Below are positions 61,309 through 64,000 of a DNA stretch of 64,000 bases, one piece after another. Under the pieces are notes generated by a model. The model was not told the DNA's origin and searched no databases. It saw nothing but the letters and a program-made list of their open reading frames with translations. Source of the stretch: Alviniconcha marisindica (taxonomy: Eukaryota > Mollusca > Gastropoda > Provannidae). The stretch spans positions 546,001-610,000 of the forward strand of contig JABMCL010003293.1 in assembly GCA_018857735.1 (NCBI GenBank), given 5' to 3'. Positions within the stretch are counted from its first letter, which is position 1, and the number at the start of each line of letters is the position of its first letter. The position numbers were made by a program, and so were the translations under genes.

Positions 61309-61626
61309 GCGTGTGCATGTGCATACGTGTGTGAGTGCTTGTGTGAGTGCTTGTGTGTGTTCGTGCTCATGGAAGTTTGTTTTGACTGTGTTTTGTTCTT
61401 CGCTTTGTAATGGGCTATGTGCTCCAGTTTGGAAAACTAGCACGTAAAAGAGTACATTATTGTAAGAGTACATTATTATTATATTATTATTATTCAGTGT
61501 GTTTGTGTTTTGCGTGTGTGGCAGCCGGTGGTTGTGACGGACATTGTGGACTTCAAACGGAGCCTGCCTCTCTACCCCTTGGTGCGGCCGTTCATCGATC
61601 TCACCAAAGCGCGCTCCAAGTTGTGA
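28853..61626 (+). CDS. IDE: Insulin-degrading enzyme (insulysin), 29 exons, complete
   Basis: M16A zinc metallopeptidase that degrades insulin, glucagon, amylin and similar peptides in an enclosed chamber. Exons: 28853-28908, 30959-31137, 32640-32716, 33086-33112, 33816-33919, 35378-35547, 37385-37507, 38105-38217, 39034-39123, 40005-40077, 40632-40724, 41114-41205, 42096-42176, 43372-43475, 45199-45301, 46284-46379, 46689-46715, 47109-47191, 47807-47951, 48913-49023, 51155-51275, 52725-52816, 53428-53539, 54494-54661, 55135-55259, 56442-56589, 58100-58161, 59409-59558, 61525-61626. All phases agree, with no stop or frameshift, giving 1008 residues (human 1019). Zinc site: H92-F-C-E95-H96, with distal ligand E173. 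R808 and Y815 match human R824 and Y831. The protein ends in SKL, a PTS1 peroxisomal signal. Intron 10 appears to be GC-AG. Two starts, M1 and M24, are discussed separately. Confidence 0.97.
28909..30958. other. IDE intron 1
   Basis: Two kilobases of AT-rich sequence. A GC-richer patch at 29245-29340 (GGCATAGCGCCGGCC) and a GAAGAAGAAGAA run at 30051 may be dispersed-element pieces. A CTGTCTGTCTGTCAGTC run lies at 30463-30480. No gene is seen. Confidence 0.4.
30959..39123 (+). CDS. IDE: IDE exons 2-9: catalytic domain and domain 2 start
   Basis: Eight exons encode residues about 19-313. Exon 2 carries M24 in strong context (ACAATGG) and [18 protein letters not shown]. Exon 3 has the inverted zinc motif HFCEH, with Glu as general base. 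Exons 5-6 carry [17 protein letters not shown] and [10 protein letters not shown], where the last E is the third zinc ligand. Exons 7-9 contain [17 protein letters not shown] and the [21 protein letters not shown] strand. Confidence 0.96.
31138..32639. other. IDE intron 2 with LINE-type 3' tail
   Basis: At 32030-32110 there is TTGTAAAGCGTTTTGAG, then AAAGCATTCTATAAATTCCC, and an ATT/AAT-rich run. This is the conserved 3' end shape of the LINE family seen at 17980. No exon is visible. Confidence 0.45.
32790..32842. repeat. (GA)n microsatellite in IDE intron 3
   Basis: About 50 bases of GA repeat follow a short TG-rich stretch. Confidence 0.9.
33905..34125 (+). repeat. Donor-derived 34-bp array after IDE exon 5
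   Basis: The unit is the exon 5 end plus its donor (GCTTTGGACAG|GTAGGCTGAACTATTGTACT). GT dinucleotides in the same setting occur at 33920 (true), 33954, 33988 and 34022, exactly 34 bases apart. More degenerate copies follow to about 34125. The first donor is the one that keeps the IDE frame. Confidence 0.85.
34378..34450. repeat. (CA)n-rich microsatellite, IDE intron 5
   Basis: Mixed ACGC and CA repeats. Further (CA)n runs lie at 34970-35114, including about 75 bases of pure CA, and 35270-35300. Two segments around 34925-34985 and 35228-35285 (GATATTTT-TGCGTGTGGTGGGGGAGGGGG-type) are near-duplicate flanks. Confidence 0.8.
35970..36015. repeat. (CA)n runs in IDE intron 6
   Basis: Short CA repeats lie in a stretch of intron 6 with no other recognisable content before the 60-bp array. 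Confidence 0.7.
36290..37372 (+). repeat. 60-bp minisatellite, 18 copies, abutting IDE exon 7
   Basis: The unit contains GACTTGGTGATAAGACCTGA, GTTAGTTTGTAAGATAGAATG and TACATGGCGCACATTTTAT. Most copies are identical, so the array is young or homogenised; a few carry GCAAAGTT for GTAAGAT. Because 60 is a multiple of three, long frames open on both strands, but they are not genes. The last unit diverges only about 12 bases before the exon 7 acceptor. Confidence 0.95.
37788..38104 (+). repeat. 52-bp array forming the IDE exon 8 acceptor
   Basis: Six copies of a 52-base unit end in TTTGCTGATTAATAATTCTTTGTTGTT. The last one runs directly into GTAG and exon 8, so each unit carries a copy of the branch-point-like CTGAT/TAAT and T-rich tract that precede the real acceptor. 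Confidence 0.88.
38218..38930. other. IDE intron 8
   Basis: No exon is seen on the plus strand. A 221-codon open frame runs antisense at 38730-38065, overlapping exon 8. It has no recognised domain and no supporting splice or promoter signal. Confidence 0.35.
38949..39033 (+). repeat. Truncated duplicate of IDE exon 9 start
   Basis: TTTGCAG followed by an exon-like stretch encoding [13 protein letters not shown], then TG-rich intron sequence. It is an 85-base tandem duplicate of the acceptor and first ~45 bases of exon 9. It lacks the rest of the exon and a clear donor. Confidence 0.88.
39124..40004. other. IDE intron 9
   Basis: AT-rich, with no recognised repeat or exon. Confidence 0.4.
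40005..46379 (+). CDS. IDE: IDE exons 10-16: domain 2 and hinge
   Basis: Exon 10 encodes [20 protein letters not shown], the exosite strand region that anchors the substrate N-terminus in human IDE. Exons 11-13 contain [27 protein letters not shown] and QEWVFQECR. Exons 14-15 contain [17 protein letters not shown] and [17 protein letters not shown]. Exon 16 is the linker leading into the C-terminal half. Confidence 0.95.
40078..40631. other. IDE intron 10, GC-AG type
   Basis: T-rich intron. Its donor reads GAG|GCATGC and its acceptor GTGTGCAG. No other content is recognised. Confidence 0.6.
40745..40895. repeat. (CA)n microsatellite in IDE intron 11
   Basis: CA repeats with interspersed GCATG motifs, pure from about 40849 to 40890. 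Confidence 0.85.
41065..41113 (+). repeat. Repeat family A fragment ending at IDE exon 12 acceptor
   Basis: GCGCTAATTAACTCCCTTGT, then GTGTGGATTCTGCAG, matches copies at 25590 and 62185 up to the AG of the exon 12 acceptor. Those copies read TTCTGCAT and TTCTGCAC where this one reads TTCTGCAG. Confidence 0.72.
41582..41751. repeat. 34-bp minisatellite, 5 copies
   Basis: The unit is ATACCCAAATGAGGGTCAGC plus ACAGAAAGTTAACT, nearly identical in all copies, in IDE intron 12. Confidence 0.9.
42395..42997. repeat. 35-bp minisatellite, about 17 copies
   Basis: The unit is CGATCTCCACAGCATAACTG plus AAATTGTTTCTTTGA, with scattered substitutions, in IDE intron 13. Since 35 is not a multiple of three, minus-strand translation cycles through three frames and gives a spurious long reading frame. 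Confidence 0.92.
43598..43790 (+). mobile_element. LINE 3'-end fragment carrying (GT)n
   Basis: CTCACCTCTTCAAGC (LINE C-terminal SHLFKL-type codons) leads into CTACTGACTATG and a (GT)n run. It then continues AAGCTTGTTTTGACTGTGTT and TTTGTAATGGGCTGTGCTCC. The same arrangement recurs at 61050-61490. It lies in IDE intron 14. Confidence 0.65.
43861..44556. repeat. 36/37-bp minisatellite, about 19 copies
   Basis: The unit is ACACTCCTTGACCCAAGGAG plus ACAGACATTTTATGGAT. In the second half it shortens to 36 bases (CATTTGTGGAT), so all frames become long and open on both strands. It contains an internal short palindrome, CTCCTTG...CAAGGAG. Confidence 0.93.
45372..45560 (+). repeat. Repeat family A, copies in IDE intron 15
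   Basis: CTGGTGGAGTTTATGCCCCT...GGCATGCTAGGTGAGTGTTA, followed by two partial tails (GCTGATTAACTCCCTTGTG and GCGCTAATTAACTCCCTTGT). Confidence 0.7.
45840..46245. repeat. About 60-bp minisatellite, about 7 copies
   Basis: The unit contains GGTTGGCAAGCAGTATGTTT, CAGTTCTGTTTGGTGTTATC and CAGCGTGTGT. It lies upstream of IDE exon 16. Confidence 0.85.
46530..46580. repeat. (GT)n microsatellite, IDE intron 16
   Basis: Interrupted GT repeats. Confidence 0.7.
46689..61626 (+). CDS. IDE: IDE exons 17-29: domains 3 and 4, SKL terminus
   Basis: Exon 18 holds [10 protein letters not shown] and exon 19 [20 protein letters not shown]. Exon 21 has [15 protein letters not shown], and exon 24 the [10 protein letters not shown] and [10 protein letters not shown] segments that complete the substrate-binding face. 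Exon 25 starts with YIVFSG, exon 26 contains [10 protein letters not shown], and exon 28 has a low-complexity acidic/Thr insert of about 20 residues that looks lineage-specific. Exon 29 ends LTKARSKL and TGA at 61624-61626. Confidence 0.95.
46760..47037. repeat. (TG)n and (AG)n compound microsatellite
   Basis: TG-rich stretch in IDE intron 17 ending in about 60 bases of pure AG (46975-47036), located about 70 bases before the exon 18 acceptor. Confidence 0.9.
47635..47806 (+). repeat. 86-bp duplicate of IDE exon 19 acceptor region
   Basis: ATCACGTTCATCGCTGATGC, TTCTTTGCCATCAG and CCCATAC (copy) are followed 86 bases later by ATCACGTTCATCGCTGATGC, TTCTTTGTCCCCAG and CCCCTAC (true acceptor at 47806). 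Only the first few exon bases are included in the copy. Confidence 0.85.
47985..48445. repeat. Dispersed element split by a (CA)n run
   Basis: GTAAAGCGCCTACCCTGCGG...ACATAATGTACATTGAGA is followed by about 100 bases of CA (48160-48264). A second block (GAGAAATGTCTTGAGTTGGC...GGAGATTGTTCCAGATGTGG) then follows, of the type widespread in mollusc genomes. The pieces GATCTCTGTAAGACC...GCTTGGCTTTGTTGGC repeat the sequence just after exon 19 (47946-47975) at 48411-48445 and again at 48460-48490. Confidence 0.6.
49475..50205. repeat. 43-bp minisatellite, about 16 copies
   Basis: The unit is GATCATATATTCTGCTTTAG, TCCCAGTGTTCTGGGCTAGA, AAC. Two copies have an internal partial duplication (GGGTCTTTAGTCCCAGTGTT). 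It lies in IDE intron 20 and has no link to an exon. Confidence 0.92.
51300..51680. repeat. 183-bp tandem duplication in IDE intron 21
   Basis: AGTTTGGCTCAGTTC...TTCAAGGAAGATCGTTGAGT occurs twice with an offset of 183 bases and a few substitutions. Confidence 0.88.
51838..52170. repeat. 37- to 45-bp minisatellite, about 9 copies
   Basis: The unit is GAAATGTCAGCACAATGAAG, TTCTGGACGAAACCAGT; the first two copies carry an 8-base AAATAAAT-type insertion. Confidence 0.88.
52802..52935 (+). repeat. 67-bp duplicate of IDE exon 22 donor
   Basis: The exon end GTCACCAAGCAG|GTAGGC (donor 52817) is repeated as GTCACCTAACAG|GTAGGC (52884), each followed by a CTGAACCCTC-containing stretch. In the copy the Lys codon has become a stop. 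Confidence 0.82.
53267..53427 (+). repeat. Degenerate 74-bp copies of IDE exon 23 start
   Basis: Segments starting at 53267 and 53341 align with the true acceptor and exon start at 53415 at an exact 74-base period. Each carries an AGATTG or GGATTG core and GGCACTG- or GGCATTG-type ends. They have lost the CAG and the reading frame, so they are older than the other splice-site copies. Confidence 0.65.
53517..54112 (+). repeat. 37-bp donor array after IDE exon 23, about 16 copies
   Basis: The unit is the exon 23 end plus its donor: CAGAGAGATCCAGCTGCCTG, ATG|GTGAGTTATCAGAA. The first copy is the real exon end (donor at 53540). Most of the roughly 15 downstream copies keep a GTGAGT donor. This is the clearest splice-site amplification in the window. 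Confidence 0.92.
54258..54325. repeat. (TG)n microsatellite, IDE intron 23
   Basis: Interrupted TG repeats with two GGTGTG breaks. Confidence 0.85.
55082..55134 (+). repeat. 45-bp duplicate of IDE exon 25 acceptor
   Basis: GGTTTCAG|GGTACGTTGCATTC at 55089-90 is repeated as GGTTTCAG|GGTACATTGTGTTC at 55134-35, the true start. The copy would encode GYVAFGGV and then stop. Confidence 0.88.
55320..55825. repeat. Degenerate CTGTCCATTTGTCTGT minisatellite
   Basis: A 22- to 26-base degenerate unit (CTGTCCATTTGTCTGTCTACCAAT) is repeated across IDE intron 25. At 55678-55712 a dispersed tail (GTAATGGTTGACGGGGTATAAAA) is embedded; similar tails occur at 18050 and 56130. Confidence 0.75.
56195..56305. 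repeat. Poly-C and (CA)/(CACG) microsatellite
   Basis: About 17 cytosines are followed by CA, CACT and CACG repeats in IDE intron 25. Confidence 0.8.
56590..57395 (+). repeat. Donor-containing array after IDE exon 26
   Basis: A 45-base unit (GTAGTCTTCTGTTCTGGTCT, GTTGGTTACCAGGTGTAAAA) is interspersed with five further copies of the exon 26 end (GAGATCCTCTGTC-GCAG, TACAACTTTGACAGGG) and its GTGCGT or GTGTGT donor, near 56823, 56948, 57073, 57245 and 57324. The true donor is at 56590. Confidence 0.9.
57398..58015. repeat. GAT/GGT trinucleotide array, about 600 bp
   Basis: Runs of GATGAT, GGTGGT and GGTTGTAATGATGAT alternate with a higher-order periodicity (GGTGGTTGTAAT recurs). It fills most of the end of IDE intron 26, stopping about 85 bases before exon 27. 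Open frames through it are spurious. Confidence 0.93.
58487..58545. repeat. (CA)n microsatellite, IDE intron 27
   Basis: About 55 bases of CA. A (TG)n run of about 45 bases lies at 58917-58962. Confidence 0.9.
59167..59408 (+). repeat. Two truncated copies of IDE exon 28 (95-bp unit)
   Basis: Acceptors at 59218, 59313 and 59408 are exactly 95 bases apart. The first two are followed by GAAAA(C/T)AT-GCACCCAA-type codons for ENI(G/A)PNAPKxxxLSVHI and then run into intron sequence and a stop. The third continues as the full exon. The second copy is almost identical to the real one. Confidence 0.93.
59559..60950. other. First part of IDE intron 28
   Basis: No exon is visible. It contains a poly-G run of about 35 bases (60284-60319) and two copies of TACATAACATACAGCCTGTT, GTGAGTCACAGTTCTGGTA (about 60400-60500). 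Confidence 0.5.
60955..61500 (+). mobile_element. LINE C-terminal fragment with (GT)n expansion
   Basis: Translation gives [16 protein letters not shown] and [13 protein letters not shown], the standard C-terminus of many LINE ORF2 proteins, then a stop. About 240 bases of interrupted GT follow (61079-61360). The tail TTTGTTTTGACTGTGTT, TTTGTAATGGGCTATGTGCT and an ATT-rich end come last. Confidence 0.75.
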
Positions 61627-61949
61627 AATCACTGCAGGGTGTCTTTTGCCAGCTGTCTGACTGACTACTACACAGCCATTTTTTAAAGCCAATTTCAGTT
61701 TGGTTGTTTGGTATATATATATTATGATACATACACATGTACATGTATGGATATAAAACATGATGCACAATAATCAGCTGTAGATAGTTAATTGAAAATG
61801 TTTCTCAGGTGAACAGAGGGATGGTTTATTTTCTTCATCAGCAATGCTGAAGATGTGTCCTCCGAAACACGCACACAGTACTTCCAAAAGTGGGCTGGTG
61901 GTTCCTGACAGACAGCCCATGCTGAACTGGAAGTAAGACTAGGACTGAG

Positions 61950-61955
61950 AATAAA
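61950..61955 (+). terminator. First AATAAA after IDE stop
   Basis: AATAAA lies 324 bases after the IDE stop codon. Alternatives downstream are at 63101-63106 and 63988-63993. Which one is used cannot be told from sequence. Confidence 0.45.
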
Positions 61956-61975
61956 CCTTGTCTTTCCTTCGCATA

Positions 61976-62265
61976 ACACAAGTACAATGACAAAGATATG
62001 AGTCACCTATGGTCACTCTCACCTGGCATGTGTGTAAATACAAGGTACATAAACTCCACCAGAGGTACGTCTTAAAGAGGATGTACTTCTGGTGGAGTTT
62101 ATGTACCTTGTATTTACACGCATGCCAGGTGAGAGTTGCTGTAGGCGACTCAGGTCTTTGTTGTTGTACCTGTGTTACATATTTCAGGCACAAATTAACT
62201 CCCTTGTTGGTTGATTCTGCACAAGCACTCTGGGCCTCATTCTGTTTCAGAGTTGTCTTTCCTTT
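61976..62265. mobile_element. Family A element with large inverted repeat
   Basis: Arms of about 90 bases (…CTCACCTGGCATGTGTGTAA, ATACAAGGTACATAAACTCC, ACCAGAGGTAC and the reverse complement) flank a spacer of about 15 bases. The right arm continues into ATTAACTCCCTTGTTGG, GATTCTGCACAAGCACTCTG, GGCCTCATTCTGTTTCAG. It is the most complete copy of the dispersed family. It lies in the IDE 3' UTR or flank. Confidence 0.78.
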
Positions 62266-62792
62266 TCAAACTCCACAGATTTTATGGTCTGTTTATGGCC
62301 TGTTGCTGGCGTTTGGAGAGGGAGATTTCAACGCTGCCTTTTCGCTTTTTCTCTCTCTTTAAATGTTAAGTATTTTAGCCAGATTTGGTTATTACAGCAG
62401 ATTGGAGAAAAGACAAATTGTACTGTGGAGACAAGTTTGTCTGTACTGAACTGATCTGCTTATTTTGTGCTGCCCTTCAGGAAACCTGCGTGCTAGTTTT
62501 GTTGTTGTTGATAGTTGGTCAGATGCATGCGTCAGTTGTTTGAGATGCTGTCAGTTGTGCAGGTTTAAGTGCTGTTACATCTTTCGACAAGGGCTGCTAG
62601 TAACTGCTTTCATTTATATGGATGATACTTGTCTTTTTAGTAATATTGTGAGGCCATGTTTGAACTGTGATTTGTATTGACCTCATCTGACACAAGTGTG
62701 CCATCAAAATGGATTTAATGGTAAGTTAGGTGTGCTTGAGCAAACACCCGTGGCAAAGAGGTCATTTACGCAAGCTCTGCAGCGATCTCTGG

Positions 62793-63110
62793 GCGCAGAT
62801 AGCTCAGTTGGTGGAGCGTCCAACTAAAAAGCCAGGTGCAGTACTGGTGTGGGTTTGAGTGCCTGGTGCGGCACGGGATTTTTCTCCCAAAGTCAACTTT
62901 CAGTGCAGACTCTCTTATGGCATCTGTACAGCCCCTGTGTGCAATTACATGCATCAACATCTGTGCGCACATTTAAAATCCCAAATACCATTGTTTGGAC
63001 ACACGCAAATACTACACACACTGACAGGAATGGGTAGCGCTGCTCTTGTGATGGCTGTGCCTTACCCAGGTCAGGTGACCCAAATTTGTCCTCAGGTGAC
63101 AATAAAGTCC
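62793..63110 (+). mobile_element. tRNA-derived SINE
   Basis: GCAGATAGCTCAGTTGGTGG has a near-consensus A box and GTGGGTTTGAGTGCC a degenerate B box, followed by the body CCTGGTGCGGCACGGGATTT and an A-rich end with AATAAAG. It is not a functional tRNA because the anticodon loop and acceptor pairing are poor. Confidence 0.68.
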
Positions 63111-63394
63111 TAAAAAATACATATATTAAAAATATTGCTTTTACACTGTGTAATCCAGGGATGGATGTGAGCTGCGCTTAGCCCTGCTCCAGAGTAGGTC
63201 TATGCATGTCTTGCATTCCACTGAACATCATATATTTTATTCAGGAAGTTTGGAAACTCTGGAAGTGTAAGAATTGTAAAAACCGTGGCTGGCAAATGAG
63301 GTGTTTAGGTTGATGATGACATCGGAGTTGTGATTCAAGTCTGGTCCAGATCACAGATGGAAGTGTAGCAGCATGGGCCCAGTCCAAGCTGAAC

Positions 63395-63760
63395 TCAGTG
63401 CAGGGCTAGCCATCCTGGGTCTTAGTGTAAATAGGTCCATTGTAATATGTATACAGCTCTTAAAAAAGAAAGAAACGCTGAGTACTGGCAGACTACAAGC
63501 GGACTGACCCAGGGGCCAGCCAGCCATCCTAGGTCTTAGTGTAAATAGGTCCATTGTAATATGTATACTGCTCTTAAGAAAAGAAACACTGAACATTGGC
63601 AGGGGACAGCGCGTCCATGTATCTTTCAGCCCGGAAATTTTACAGGGGTTAAACTAGAAAAAGAAGCACTGAGCACTGGCAGGCTGGACAGCGCATCCAT
63701 GTATCTTTCAGCCCGGACATTTTACAGGCAGGGGCAGTGAAGGGGTTAAACTAGAAAAAG
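63395..63760. repeat. Tandem segments with piggyBac-MITE 3' ends
   Basis: TTAGTGTAAATAGGTCCATT, GTAATATGTATAC is duplicated (63421 and 63537). Then TCTTTCAGCCCGGAAATTTT and TCTTTCAGCCCGGACATTTT, each leading to a GGGGTTAA, reproduce the right end of the MITE at 2079-2319. Confidence 0.65.
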
Positions 63761-64000
63761 AAGCACTGAGCACTGGCCGGCTGGACACAGACTGACCGCT
63801 ACCGTAGCTTTCAGTCTTACGCAGTCGGTGATGTTCACTGCTGATTTTTAAACAGTTTCTGGCTCACTGAAAAAAGACGAACCTGTGAAACGGTCAGTAC
63901 CTGCATGGCAGCTTTTGCAGAGACTCTTTAATACAGCCTTTTTTGTTGTTAGGCATTGTTTTTGTAAGGTCTTCAAAATCGTGTGACAATAAATAGCCTG

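Noticed and set aside
28853..61626. IDE as a pseudogene because of the many exon fragments
   Set aside because: All 29 exons join in frame without stops, and the zinc and substrate residues are intact; fragments are extra copies.
62793..62880. Functional tRNA gene
   Set aside because: A- and B-box-like strings are present, but the cloverleaf does not pair and a SINE body follows.

Overview
This window is eukaryotic nuclear DNA. It has large spliced genes with GT-AG introns, long microsatellites, minisatellites, degenerate LINE and tRNA-SINE remnants, and foldback elements. The protein families, the LINE type and the dispersed tails (for example TGGTTGACTGGGCGTTAAA) suggest a lophotrochozoan, most likely a gastropod mollusc. 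That assignment is inference.

Three protein-coding genes can be reconstructed exon by exon with consistent splice phases. (1) Minus strand, 543-10475: an eight-exon gene for a protein of about 1173 residues with two C-terminal CCCH zinc fingers, a long Gln-rich low-complexity centre and a small helical N-terminus. A possible extra 5' exon lies at 13262-13284. (2) Minus strand, 24521-27421: a four-exon C19orf12 homologue of 144 residues. (3) Plus strand, 28853-61626: a complete 29-exon insulin-degrading enzyme (IDE) gene of 1008 codons plus stop. It has the HxxEH zinc motif, the distal Glu ligand, a C-terminal SKL peroxisomal signal and two in-frame starts, the upstream one giving a mitochondrial-type leader. 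IDE and the C19orf12 homologue are head to head, 1.4 kb between start codons.

The accessory DNA lies mainly in three places. Between about 14 and 24.5 kb there is a CpG-richer stretch, a degenerate LINE reverse transcriptase, a pair of inverted LINE pieces, a tRNA-like SINE and a near-perfect 392-bp foldback. The IDE introns contain more than a dozen tandem arrays. Downstream of IDE there is an inverted-repeat element, a tRNA-SINE and fragments of a TTAA-flanked MITE that is present as a full copy near 2.1 kb.

The most unusual signal is in IDE. At least nine splice junctions are themselves tandemly duplicated. The repeat unit contains the exon edge plus its splice site, with truncated acceptor copies upstream of exons 9, 19, 23, 25 and 28 and donor copies downstream of exons 5, 22, 23 and 26. 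Two further arrays stop at or beside the acceptors of exons 7 and 8. In every case the intact junction is the one that preserves the reading frame. One IDE acceptor (exon 12) appears to be supplied by a dispersed repeat, and one intron (intron 10) appears to be GC-AG.
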